This document shows, in pieces, positions 34,917 to 43,007 of a DNA stretch of 64,000 nucleotides. Source of the DNA: Arthrobacter humicola (GTDB taxonomy: Bacteria > Actinomycetota > Actinomycetes > Actinomycetales > Micrococcaceae); the NCBI RefSeq assembly GCF_022803015.1, contig NZ_JAFKON010000005.1, forward strand, positions 280,691-344,690. The letters run 5' to 3'. Each line of letters starts with the position of its first letter. The first letter of the stretch is position 1. The notes below the pieces were generated by a model that saw nothing but the letters and a program-made list of their open reading frames with translations, searched no databases and was not told the origin of the DNA. The translations under genes were made by a program, and so were the position numbers.

Positions 34917-36037
34917 GCGGGCTCACTAACCAAGCTGGAGACTGAATGCATGAGGCCCGGCACGTTGGCGTCCCGGACGCCGTCGAGCATCCACTGGCCC
35001 AGCTGGACGGAGGCGTCGACCACTGCTTTTGCCCGGTCCAGTCGGCGGTCGGTGAACTCTTTCCAGAGTGTCTCGGTGATGTCGTCGGCGCCGATCAGGA
35101 GATCGGCCAGCACGCCTGCGTCTTCCATTGCCATGGCAGCACCTTGCGCGATGGTTGGCGGGCAGCTGTGGGCGGCGTCGCCGATGATGACGGTGCGGCC
35201 GCGGTTCCACGGCCCGTCCACCAGGTGGGTAGTGAACCACGTGTAGTTGATGCGGGCGCTCTGGTCCAGGTTGGCGCGGATCTCGTTCCATGGGCCGCCG
35301 TAGGCTGCGGCGAGGTCGGCCATAATGCGGGGGCCGTCCTCGTGCTTGCGCTCCTGGGCCCTTTCCACGAGGTAGGCGTAGATGGTGTCAGGGCCGGTGG
35401 GGCAGTAGCCGGCGATGAAGCAGGGGCCGCCGTAGGTCAGGTCGGTGCGGACCACGTCCTGCGGCCGTTCCACGAACGCGCGCCAGATGCCCATGCCCGT
35501 GGACCGGGGTTCACTATCGATGCCGATGGCCTTGCGGACAGCTGAGTGCAGGCCGTCGGCGCCGATCAGGAGGTCGTAGCGGGCGGTGCCGCCGTCGGCG
35601 GTGCTCACGGTTACGGAACCGCCGTCGTCTGTTATTTCGGTGACCGTCTTGCCGTAGCTGATCCGTGCGCCTGCCTGCCCGGCACGCTCGCGGAGGATGG
35701 CGGTGAGGTCGGGGCGGTACATGCCCAGTGTGGCTGGGAGGTCGTCGCCGCCGGTCCGCATGTCATCCAACACGGCGATGACGGTGCCGGCGGGGTCCGG
35801 GGCGCGCAGGCCGAGGGTGCTGAACGCGTAGCCCTTCGCCTCGATTTGCTCCCAGACGCCCAGCTGGCGGAGGATCCGCAGGGCGTTCCCCTGCAATGTG
35901 ATTCCAGAGCCAAGGGTTTGCGGGGCGTCGGCCTTCTCCAGGATTTCAACCTGGATTCCCGCGTCGGCCAGCAGGATGGCGGCGGTCAGTCCCGCGGCTC
36001 CCGCCCCGACGATTCCGACGTTCTGTACTGCTGCCAT
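34913..36037 (-). CDS. FAD-dependent aromatic monooxygenase
   Basis: 374 residues from the ATG at 36037, which has AAAGGAG upstream; the longer frame to 36349 lies in the neighbour. It has the three flavoprotein hydroxylase motifs: GxGxxG (VGIVGAGAAGLTAAILLADAG), the DG region (LLIGADGLHSAVRKAIG) and the GD motif (VIIGDAAHSCPPTIAQGAAMAMEDA). Such class A enzymes hydroxylate phenolic acids using NAD(P)H and O2, typically before ring cleavage. Its place in an operon with an extradiol dioxygenase fits that use. Confidence 0.92.
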   Translation of the reverse strand: MAAVQNVGIVGAGAAGLTAAILLADAGIQVEILEKADAPQTLGSGITLQGNALRILRQLGVWEQIEAKGYAFSTLGLRAPDPAGTVIAVLDDMRTGGDDLPATLGMYRPDLTAILRERAGQAGARISYGKTVTEITDDGGSVTVSTADGGTARYDLLIGADGLHSAVRKAIGIDSEPRSTGMGIWRAFVERPQDVVRTDLTYGGPCFIAGYCPTGPDTIYAYLVERAQERKHEDGPRIMADLAAAYGGPWNEIRANLDQSARINYTWFTTHLVDGPWNRGRTVIIGDAAHSCPPTIAQGAAMAMEDAGVLADLLIGADDITETLWKEFTDRRLDRAKAVVDASVQLGQWMLDGVRDANVPGLMHSVSSLVSEPA

Positions 36038-36098
36038 CGCTGACTCCTTTGTATTGACGGCGTGACTGATGATGGTTGTGGTGCTGTTGTACTGAAAG

Positions 36099-37142
36099 CT
36101 ACCGGAGGGCGATCGGGTTGACGGGCGATCCGACGGCGCCGGTAATGGGCAGGGGCGCCGCGGTGAGCAGGAAGTCGTACCTGCCGTCTGCCGCGCAAGC
36201 CTGCGCGAGGCCGTCCGGGTCCCACATTTCGCCGAGGAACAGCCCGAGGTTGGGGATGGCGATCTGGTGGAGGGGCTGGAAGGCGCCGTCGAACTCGTTG
36301 GGCCGGACCTCGAAACCCCAGGTGTCCGTGGCGATCCCCGCGATTTCACTGCGGTGAAGCCAGGGTGCGGTGCTGAAGGACAGCCCCGGGGCCGAGCCGC
36401 CGGCGTAGTCGCCCCAGCCGTCGCGGCGCACCCGGGTGTGCTGTCCGGTGCGGATCACCAGGATGTCGCCCCGGCCAACCTTTGAGCTGGTGCCCTGCAG
36501 GTCGATGGTCCGCTGGAGGTGTTCGGGGGTGATGGCGAAACCGTCCGGCAGCTCGCCGTCGTTCCTTCCCAGTTCGGGTCCGAGCGCGCGGCCGACGTCC
36601 AGCAGGACGCCGCGGGTGACGATCTTGGCCGCGGCGGTTTCGATGCCGGTGACCAGGTCGCCTTCGGAGGTGACCACGTCCCCTGCGGCGCGGCCGTTCC
36701 AGGCCTTGCCCTGGTCGAAGATGTGGCCGAGGCCGTCCCACTGGGTGGAGCACTGCAGCGGCATGGCAATGACGTCGTCCGCGCCGCCGAAGCCGTGCGG
36801 GAAGCCCTGGTTGCCGCGTTCGGCGTCCACGCCGGTGTCGGTCATGGTGTGGACAGGGTTGGTGCGTCGCCGCCAGCCCTTCTGCGGCCCGTTGGTGTCG
36901 AACGGCTGGGACAGCGAGAAGGCCTCGCCCGTCTTTACCAGGGCTGCTGCTTCAATGCGCTTGTCCGCGTCGATGAAGTTCAGGGTCCCAAGGACGTCGT
37001 CCTGGCCCCAGCGGCCCCAGTTGTTGTGGGATTCGGCCATGGCGCGGATGCTGCCGAGCGGATCGTCACGCCGGATGACCGGGGAATCGGTGGCTGATTC
37101 CCCGGTGCCGGTGGTGACCGGTGCTGTGTCCTGGCTGGTCAC
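36099..37142 (-). CDS. Cyclase-family (kynurenine-formamidase-like) metal hydrolase
   Basis: 347 residues of the putative cyclase family (PF04199). It has WGRWGQDDVLGTLNFID near residue 45, a metal-site region MPLQCSTQWDGLGHIFDQGKAWNG, GVLLDVGR and VIRTGQHTRV. Members hydrolyse amides, lactones or esters, and in aromatic pathways often act next to dioxygenases. The usual HxGTHxD motif is STQWDGLGH here, a common variant of the larger subgroup. It overlaps the upstream FAH gene by 4 bases. Confidence 0.85.
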   Translation of the reverse strand: MTSQDTAPVTTGTGESATDSPVIRRDDPLGSIRAMAESHNNWGRWGQDDVLGTLNFIDADKRIEAAALVKTGEAFSLSQPFDTNGPQKGWRRRTNPVHTMTDTGVDAERGNQGFPHGFGGADDVIAMPLQCSTQWDGLGHIFDQGKAWNGRAAGDVVTSEGDLVTGIETAAAKIVTRGVLLDVGRALGPELGRNDGELPDGFAITPEHLQRTIDLQGTSSKVGRGDILVIRTGQHTRVRRDGWGDYAGGSAPGLSFSTAPWLHRSEIAGIATDTWGFEVRPNEFDGAFQPLHQIAIPNLGLFLGEMWDPDGLAQACAADGRYDFLLTAAPLPITGAVGSPVNPIALR

Positions 37143-38101
37143 TGCTGGCTGCCTTCAGTGACAACTTCGTCCTTGCAGTGGATGAGCTGGGTGCCCAGGC
37201 CCGTAATAGTGCCCTCCATGACGTCGCCGTCCTGGAGCAGCCTTCCCCAGTGCTGGCCGTTGCCGGCGGGGCTTCCGCTGAGCACCAGGTCTCCCGGGCG
37301 CAGCGGCATGATCTGGGAGGCCTCGCTGATCAGCTTGGCGACACCGAAGATCATGTCTGAGGTGGACTCGTCCTGCATGGCCTTGCCGTTGAGCTTCAGC
37401 GTGACCTGGACGTCCTGCGGGTCGCCGAAGAACTTGGCGGGTACCAGCAGCGGTCCGGTGGGCAGGAAGCCGGGGGCGTTCTTGGCGCGGTACCAGTCCG
37501 AGCCGATCGCCGGCATGTCCTTGCGGAACACGTACTCACGGGTTGTGATGTCGTTGACCATGGTGTAGCCGAAGACGTAGTCCAGGGCTTCCTCGGGGGT
37601 GACCCGGAACGCCGTCCTGCCGATCACCGCGGCCAGTTCAAGTTCCCAGTCGTGGGACTTGGAGTAGGCAGGCAGGGTGAGGTCGTCCGTGGCGGACGCG
37701 ATCGCCGTCGGGAGCCCGATGAAGAAGTACGGCGTTCCCTGGCCCGCGCGCTTGTCCATCATCGCGGCGGTCCGGTCCCGGACTTCGTCCTCGTCCTCGC
37801 CGGGTTCGCGGTGGGCTGCAGCGAGGTCGATGACGTGCTTGCGGTAGTTGGCGCCGGTCTGAAGGACCTGGACAGGCTCTACCGGGGCGAGGACCTCGAT
37901 GTCGGCCATGGCCAGGCCGGTGTCCTCGCCGGCCGATGCGGCGATGGCGTCCAGCTGGCTCTCGGTGGTGTCCCAGTGCCCGATCAGGGCGTTGATCTCC
38001 CCATCCAGCGGCAGGACGCGGTCGCCGACCAGCAGGCCCGCGCGGGCCTTGCTGTCACCGGTCTCCTGGAATCGGATGAGTGCATATTGTGTTTCGGCCA
38101 T
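37139..38101 (-). CDS. Fumarylacetoacetate hydrolase-family protein
   Basis: 320 residues with the FAH fold: LQTGANYRKH, YFFIGLPTAIASATDD, DWELELAAVIGR (metal acid residues), GYTMVNDITTREYVFRKD, GPLLVPAKFF, DMIFGVAKLISEASQIMPLRPGDLVLSGSPAGNGQ. It would act on the product of the extradiol dioxygenase directly upstream, for example as hydrolase, hydratase or oxalocrotonate-type decarboxylase. The gap to the dioxygenase is 6 bases; it overlaps the cyclase gene by 4. Confidence 0.92.
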   Translation of the reverse strand: MAETQYALIRFQETGDSKARAGLLVGDRVLPLDGEINALIGHWDTTESQLDAIAASAGEDTGLAMADIEVLAPVEPVQVLQTGANYRKHVIDLAAAHREPGEDEDEVRDRTAAMMDKRAGQGTPYFFIGLPTAIASATDDLTLPAYSKSHDWELELAAVIGRTAFRVTPEEALDYVFGYTMVNDITTREYVFRKDMPAIGSDWYRAKNAPGFLPTGPLLVPAKFFGDPQDVQVTLKLNGKAMQDESTSDMIFGVAKLISEASQIMPLRPGDLVLSGSPAGNGQHWGRLLQDGDVMEGTITGLGTQLIHCKDEVVTEGSQQ

Positions 38102-38107
38102 GGTGTC

Positions 38108-39127
38108 CTAGCCCCGTCCCTGCTTGGCGTAGGGGTTCAGGAGGGCTTCCTTCATTTCGGGGGAGGCGCCTTCTTCGGTGGCGGTGAAGCCTTCGGCGGG
38201 AGGGAAGGATTCGGTCATGGAGTGCGGCATGGCGCCGTTCTTGTAGAAGTTGTTGGATCCTTCGGAGGGCTTCCAGGTGTTGGCTTCCCAGTCCGGGACG
38301 TAGTTGCGGTAGCCGCCGGAGTTGAGCTCGACGCGCAGGCCTGACGGGTCGCGGAAGTAGAGGAAGTTTTGCTCGCCCACGCCGTGGATGGAGGGGCCGT
38401 ATTCCATGGCGGTGCCGTTTTCCATCATGACGTCCGCGGTGCGGAGCAGGTCTTCGGTGGCGTCCACCCAGAAGGCGATGTGGTTGACGCGTCCGGCGCG
38501 GCTGGAGGTGTCCAGGACCACGCCCAGGTCGTGGGACTTTTCGTTGGTCGTGAGCACAGAGAAGACGGTGATGGGTGCCTCGTCCAGGTCCACGAAGGCC
38601 ATGACGCGGAAGCCCAGGGCCTCGTTGTACCACTTGGCGAAGCCTCGGACATCGGAGGAGGCCACGGTGACGTGGTCCAGGAAGCGGGGCGCTGCGGCGT
38701 GGCTGCTGCGGCGCTCCGGCCGGTCCGGGTAGGTGGATTCAAAACCGGGCTCAGCCACGAACTTCTCAACGTCGAAGAAGAGGCGCATGGGGTGGCCATA
38801 GGGGCCGGTGAATTCGTAGGCCTTGCCGTAGCCGTGGCCGCCGGCGGTCCAGCTGCCCTGGACGCCGGTTGCTTCGACGCGCTGGGCTGCGGCTTCCAGG
38901 GCGGCCTGGGAGTTGGCGCGCCAGGCCATCCGGCCCAGGGAAGCTTCCGGACCTTCGGTGAGGACCAGGCTGTAGCGGTAGTAGTCACCCCAGCAGCGCA
39001 GGTAGACGTTGCCGTCCACCCGGTCGACGATGCGCATGCCGAACTTTTCCTCGTAGAACCGTGCCGAGGCTTCGACGTCGGGGGTGGTGATCTCGAGGTG
39101 GGCAAGATGGGAGAGGGGAGTTTCCAC
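38108..39127 (-). CDS. Extradiol ring-cleavage dioxygenase (catechol 2,3-dioxygenase-like, VOC)
   Basis: 339 residues made of two vicinal-oxygen-chelate domains. The N-terminal one (about 1-140) has lost the metal site. The C-terminal one retains the Fe ligands H152 (LDHVTVAS), H216 (RVNHIAFW) and E267 (LRVELNSGG). This is the type I extradiol pattern that opens catecholic rings next to the two hydroxyls. First gene of the seven-gene operon. The substrate cannot be read, but the neighbouring FAD hydroxylase and amidohydrolase suggest a carboxylated or side-chained phenol. Confidence 0.9.
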   Translation of the reverse strand: METPLSHLAHLEITTPDVEASARFYEEKFGMRIVDRVDGNVYLRCWGDYYRYSLVLTEGPEASLGRMAWRANSQAALEAAAQRVEATGVQGSWTAGGHGYGKAYEFTGPYGHPMRLFFDVEKFVAEPGFESTYPDRPERRSSHAAAPRFLDHVTVASSDVRGFAKWYNEALGFRVMAFVDLDEAPITVFSVLTTNEKSHDLGVVLDTSSRAGRVNHIAFWVDATEDLLRTADVMMENGTAMEYGPSIHGVGEQNFLYFRDPSGLRVELNSGGYRNYVPDWEANTWKPSEGSNNFYKNGAMPHSMTESFPPAEGFTATEEGASPEMKEALLNPYAKQGRG

Positions 39128-39319
39128 GTTGAATTCCTTCTAAGTACTGATTGCCGTGAGTGGGGTCGCTGCAGGTCTAGTAACCAGACTGAGGCAAAAG
39201 AAGTATTCGGTGAAGAGGCATTTCCTGATGCCACCTATTTGTATGGCAGATACCTGGCCTGAGTGCAGGCCCAACGTAACGAGCTGTCCGATCAGCGTCC
39301 GGCCACCGTGCAGCCGAAG

Positions 39320-39365
39320 GAAAGGAACGACGATGTTCACCCTGCAAATTAGCTATCCGGTCCGG
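39320..39365 (+). repeat. 46-nt direct repeat, right copy
   Basis: Matches 2171-2216 at 43 of 46 positions, same orientation. It holds the ribosome-binding region and start of the broken gene at 39333 and bounds the right side of the aromatic operon. Confidence 0.75.
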
Positions 39366-39440
39366 ATTGCCTTTAAGAACGTCTTTGACAGCGATCCCGC
39401 AGGCCGCGCTGACAGGTTCCTAGCGGTACCTGATCCCTAT
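39333..39440 (+). pseudogene. Truncated relic of the MFTLQI small-protein gene
   Basis: The frame reads MFTLQISYPVRIAFKNVFDSDPAGR, which fits the same family as the broken gene at 2184. After about residue 25 (around 39420) the family resemblance ends and the frame enters the antisense of the next gene. The 3' two thirds of the gene are missing. Loss of this part suggests a junction between once-separate segments. Confidence 0.6.
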
Positions 39441-39448
39441 CATCGCCA

Positions 39449-40300
39449 TTACGGTGCGGGCTGCTCGGCCGATCCCGAATCCGAGGACACCTCGGGCTGC
39501 GGGGTCGGTTCGGTTGCGGGGGCGGGCTCCGGGCTCTGGCCGGTTTCCGGGGCGACGTCCGCTGGGGTGCTGTCGCCTGGTGCGCCGGCTCCCGGCACTG
39601 CGGTTCCGGCCGAGCCACTGTCCGCGCCACTGGGGCTACCGTCCGTGGTCAGGCCATCTACTTTGTTGGCGCCTTCCTCGACTTTCGCAGGCACTTGCTC
39701 AACTTGCCCAGGTCTTTCCTTCACGTCCTTGGTGGATGCGTCCGTTTTGTCCGGGGCGGTCGGAGTGCCGCTCAGTGCTGTGCCCAGCGTCGTCGTGGGT
39801 CCGGTCGCACCGCCCTCGATGCTCGACGCCGACGAGACAAGGCTGGAGATGGGCTTGTTGGTTCCGAATTCGACCGCAGTGACACCGACCATCGCGATAA
39901 CGAATGCGGCAGCGCTGACTGCCCCGATCTTGATCCAGGTCTTTGGGGTGAACTGCCTCTTCAGCCGTTTGGCTCGAGGTTCGTCGCTCTCGGCCGGAGC
40001 GTTGGCGGCCAGTACTTCGCCGTCGTCAGCGGGCAGTCCGCCCCTGCGTCGCTTTGGGATTTTCGTCAATGCCACGTTGGCGGCCGAACTGAGTGTTCGG
40101 GCATAGAGAGCGGCGCCCACCGTGGCAACGATAGAACCGAGTGCGGCGCCGATAAGGGTCCCGGCTACGCCTAGAAAGGACCCCACCAAGGCAGAGGTCA
40201 CCGCGGCCAACGCCGAGCCAATAGTCTGGGCGCCACTTAGCCCCAGGAGCTGTTTCGGCTTGTCTTCGATAGTCGAGTCTGCAGGCATCTTCAAACACAT
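39449..40300 (-). CDS. Membrane protein with low-complexity tail, unknown function
   Basis: 283 residues; the start may be the ATG at 40300 or 40288, neither with a clear ribosome site. A glycine/alanine-rich hydrophobic region (about 18-70: GSALAAVTSALVGSFLGVAGTLIGAAL) looks like one or two membrane segments. A basic loop (KIPKRRRGG) follows, then a second hydrophobic segment (IKIGAVSAAAFVIAMVGVTAVEF, about 125-150). The last 130 residues are rich in Pro, Thr, Ala, Glu and Ser and are likely exposed and disordered. Similar proteins are common in Actinobacteria without an assigned role. Confidence 0.75.
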   Translation of the reverse strand: MCLKMPADSTIEDKPKQLLGLSGAQTIGSALAAVTSALVGSFLGVAGTLIGAALGSIVATVGAALYARTLSSAANVALTKIPKRRRGGLPADDGEVLAANAPAESDEPRAKRLKRQFTPKTWIKIGAVSAAAFVIAMVGVTAVEFGTNKPISSLVSSASSIEGGATGPTTTLGTALSGTPTAPDKTDASTKDVKERPGQVEQVPAKVEEGANKVDGLTTDGSPSGADSGSAGTAVPGAGAPGDSTPADVAPETGQSPEPAPATEPTPQPEVSSDSGSAEQPAP

Positions 40301-40462
40301 TTCAGTCAGATAATGTTACGAACTGATAACTTTACCTGCCCTGACTGGCTCCCGGCTGTCGCCGTAATAATTTGAGACGCTTCTCACGGTAGATGTTTGG
40401 CGCCACCCATGCCTCCGACGGCGGCTGGCCCGCGCTGTCCAGCACCTCACCAAAACGGAAGC

Positions 40463-40493
40463 GGACGACGGCGGGAAGTCCCCGCCGTCGTCC
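40463..40493. terminator. Hairpin terminator after MFS gene
   Basis: GGACGACGGCGGG (40463-40475) pairs perfectly with 40481-40493 over a 5-base loop. It lies 10 bases beyond the stop of the leftward MFS gene, and TTTT occurs shortly after it on the minus strand. Confidence 0.75.
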
Positions 40494-40502
40494 GGTAAAC
40501 GA

Positions 40503-41813
40503 TCAGACCTCGGCCGCAGCCCGTCGGGCCCGGGCGGCTCGCACGAGCCCACTGGACACGGCCGCTCCCACGAGGGCGAGCACCGCGAGCACGAGGAACA
40601 CGATGTGGTAACCGCCGGCTCCCGGATTTGCGTCGAGGATTGTCCCGTAGACGATGAAAGCGAACATCCCTGGTGCATAGCCGACCAGGCATGCGATTCC
40701 GAAAGCCGTGCCGCTGGTCTCCTCCGGAATCCCGACCTCGTCCATCGGCGCCCAGAACACACCCCGCATGGTGAAGACGATAAGCGAGAACAGCAGGGTC
40801 ACGATCATCGCCGGGATCTGGCTGCCCGGATCGGCCGGGAGGATCAGCAGCACCGCCACCACCGGGATCAGGCACAGGAACGCCAGCCGGATGTACCGGC
40901 TCGCACCCTTGACCACCTTGTCCGCGAGGACTCCGCCGATCGGGCCACCGATGATTTTCAGGCCGTACTGGTTGATGATGCCGTAGGCGCCGACCAGCGC
41001 GACAGGCAGCCCGTACACGTAGGTCAAATACGGGATGAAATAGGTGAGGCCGCAGTACACGACGTACACCATGAACACGGTGAAGCTCACCCACCACAGC
41101 TGCGGCTGCTTCGCGGCACGCCAGATTTCGCCGAGGCCGGCCTTCTGCTTCTTCGCCACGGGCTGCTCGCGCGCCGGCTCGCTTGTCTGATTGCTTGGCT
41201 GACTGCGAAGCAGCAGGAACAACAGCACGCCGACGACGACGTCAATGATGGCGTAGAAGGCAATGGCCGCACGGAATCCGCCGGTACCCGAACCGAGCAG
41301 GACGAAAATTCCCAGCGCGGAGAACGCCACGGCAGTGTCGACGACACCGCGACCGCCCTCGAGGAGGCCGAAGAGCCGCCCCTGTTCCTTCGAGCCGCCA
41401 AGCTGACGGATGCTCTTCAGCAACGCGGGCCAGACCAGGCAGTCCGAGCACACGGCGAGCAGCGCGAACAGGAGCAGGAGTGTGCTGAAGCCGGGGAACG
41501 TGCTGAGGAACAGGCCCAGCGCTCCCGTGCCCACGAGTCCGAGCGGGATGAGGATCCGCGTGGAGAAGCGATCGGCGAGGTAGCCGCCGACGATGAAGAG
41601 CGCCGTCGCGACCATCGAGTTGACGCTCAGGAGGGTGCCGATCTCAGTGTGGCTGAGGCCCATTGCCTCCTGCATGGGGACGTAGAACGCGTCCTTGAGG
41701 TTGGCGAGCTTGTAGATGGTGCCGCCCGCCATGACGAGCAGAGCGAAGCGGATCCACTTGCTCCAGTCGACGCGGTTCGTAGACTTCCCGGGGGTCTGAG
41801 TCAATGTGGTCAT
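40503..41813 (-). CDS. MFS transporter (organophosphate/sugar-type)
   Basis: 436 residues with 12 hydrophobic segments and a charged central loop (EPAREQPVAKKQKAG) between halves. GGYLADRFSTRILIP after TM2 is the MFS motif A. It resembles the GlpT/UhpT-like and related carboxylate/sugar MFS carriers, with an unspecified substrate. Its start overlaps the stop of the TIM-barrel gene by 4 bases, so the two make a transport-plus-isomerase unit, plausibly for a sugar or inositol-like compound. Confidence 0.85.
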   Translation of the reverse strand: MTTLTQTPGKSTNRVDWSKWIRFALLVMAGGTIYKLANLKDAFYVPMQEAMGLSHTEIGTLLSVNSMVATALFIVGGYLADRFSTRILIPLGLVGTGALGLFLSTFPGFSTLLLLFALLAVCSDCLVWPALLKSIRQLGGSKEQGRLFGLLEGGRGVVDTAVAFSALGIFVLLGSGTGGFRAAIAFYAIIDVVVGVLLFLLLRSQPSNQTSEPAREQPVAKKQKAGLGEIWRAAKQPQLWWVSFTVFMVYVVYCGLTYFIPYLTYVYGLPVALVGAYGIINQYGLKIIGGPIGGVLADKVVKGASRYIRLAFLCLIPVVAVLLILPADPGSQIPAMIVTLLFSLIVFTMRGVFWAPMDEVGIPEETSGTAFGIACLVGYAPGMFAFIVYGTILDANPGAGGYHIVFLVLAVLALVGAAVSSGLVRAARARRAAAEV

Positions 41814-42895
41814 CGTGCACCTGCCAGGGAGTTCGTTGTGTCGAGCTGTGCGACGGCGATGTCGCGCAGCGAGGCGAGCAGCTCCTTCACATGGGCCACC
41901 TGGTGGTCGGCCCAGCCGGGTTCTGCAGCGAGCAGTTCATCCCGGGTCCATCCGGGCGGGATGCCGGTAGTGCTCAGATCGCGGTACGGGATGAAAGGGT
42001 CCGCGCCTTCGCCGGCGCGGCGGAAGGCGGGAGCGTAGTAAAGATTTTCCTGTTCGAGGGCCAGGGCGATGACCTGGGGCTCGTCCTCGCCGAGCATCAG
42101 GAGCTCGAAGAGCATCCGCGCACCGGGCAAGTCGTCCTCAGGGCTTCCCTGCAGCACACCGCGGTGACCGTAGCCGTCCCCCTCGGGAAGAACATGGACC
42201 CCTTTCAGGTGCACCTGCAGGATGTGCGGCGCGAGCGCGGAGAGGGCATCCATGGGACGCTCGCAGGCATTGATCATATTCCCGAAATCGAACATGGCGT
42301 GCAGGCGCGGATGGGAGACCCGGCGCAGCAACTCAGCGATCTCGGTGGAGCGCAGTTCCTCGTGCTGCTCGAAGGAGAAGTGCAGATCGTGCGCGTCTGC
42401 GAGCACGGCGAGCCGGCGCAGGTCCTGCTCGATCAGTGTCATCACCTGCGAGAGCGTGCCCTCGAAGCGCGAGTAGACGCGGATGTGCCGGACGCCGAGG
42501 ACCCCCGCGATGCGGACTACCTCGTCCACGTCCGCGCGCAGGGTGGTGCTGATTTCGAGGTGGATCCCCAGACCCAGGTGGCGCGCGCGGTCGGCGAACT
42601 CGCGAAGCCTGTTCTCGCTCATCCGGCCCAGGCTCCGCTCCTCGCCGTCGAGGAGGTGGATGCAGGCGCCGGCCAGGCCGTGCCGATGCGCGAAGTCGAG
42701 CACATCATCGGGCCCGTACCCGCCGTAGGTCAGGTTGCCAAGGAGGGCGTAGGCGTGGGCGAACAGAGGGGCGCGGTCGATCCGTTCGATCAGGGTCCGG
42801 GCCAGCTCGTCGGTCAGGCGGGGCAGGGACTCGATCTCCTCTTGGTTGAGGCGGGATCTTAGGAGCGCCTGAAATTGGGCATCGGCAGGGGGCAT
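41810..42895 (-). CDS. Xylose-isomerase-like TIM-barrel protein
   Basis: 361 residues from the ATG at 42895, preceded by GAGGAG; a longer frame to 42940 lacks support. It is a sugar epimerase/isomerase-like barrel: LAGACIHLLDGEERSLG, RHIRVYSRFEG, HFSFEQHEELRSTE (ligand E), HAMFDFGNMINACE (ligand D), ILQVHLKGVHVLPEG (ligand H) and ALALEQENLYYAP (ligand E). Substrate unknown. It is the first gene of a two-gene unit with the MFS carrier and lies downstream of a MocR-type regulator on the same strand. Confidence 0.85.
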   Translation of the reverse strand: MPPADAQFQALLRSRLNQEEIESLPRLTDELARTLIERIDRAPLFAHAYALLGNLTYGGYGPDDVLDFAHRHGLAGACIHLLDGEERSLGRMSENRLREFADRARHLGLGIHLEISTTLRADVDEVVRIAGVLGVRHIRVYSRFEGTLSQVMTLIEQDLRRLAVLADAHDLHFSFEQHEELRSTEIAELLRRVSHPRLHAMFDFGNMINACERPMDALSALAPHILQVHLKGVHVLPEGDGYGHRGVLQGSPEDDLPGARMLFELLMLGEDEPQVIALALEQENLYYAPAFRRAGEGADPFIPYRDLSTTGIPPGWTRDELLAAEPGWADHQVAHVKELLASLRDIAVAQLDTTNSLAGAR

Positions 42896-42958
42896 CGTTG
42901 GCTCCTCGGGAGGCGGGTCAGGGGTGGTGGCGAATGTCACTCATCATTTGTACGCCGG

Positions 42959-43007
42959 TAATGGATCGCAAAAAAGATCCATTAAGGCCACAGTCGTTAA
43001 GTCCATT
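42959..43007. promoter_or_regulatory. Candidate MocR operator: three TCCATT boxes
   Basis: TCCATT occurs at 42978-42983 and 43002-43007, in direct repeat 24 bases apart. An inverted copy AATGGA at 42960-42965 makes TAATGGATC/GATCCATTA a perfect inverted repeat with an 8-base spacer. Direct-repeat sites are typical for MocR regulators. The region is just upstream of the TIM-barrel gene. Confidence 0.5.

Noticed and set aside
39156..40106. 316-codon plus-strand frame
   Set aside because: Only its part from 39333 to about 39420 resembles a protein (a relic); the rest is antisense to the membrane-protein gene.
40605..42038. 477-codon plus-strand frame
   Set aside because: Antisense of the MFS and TIM-barrel genes.
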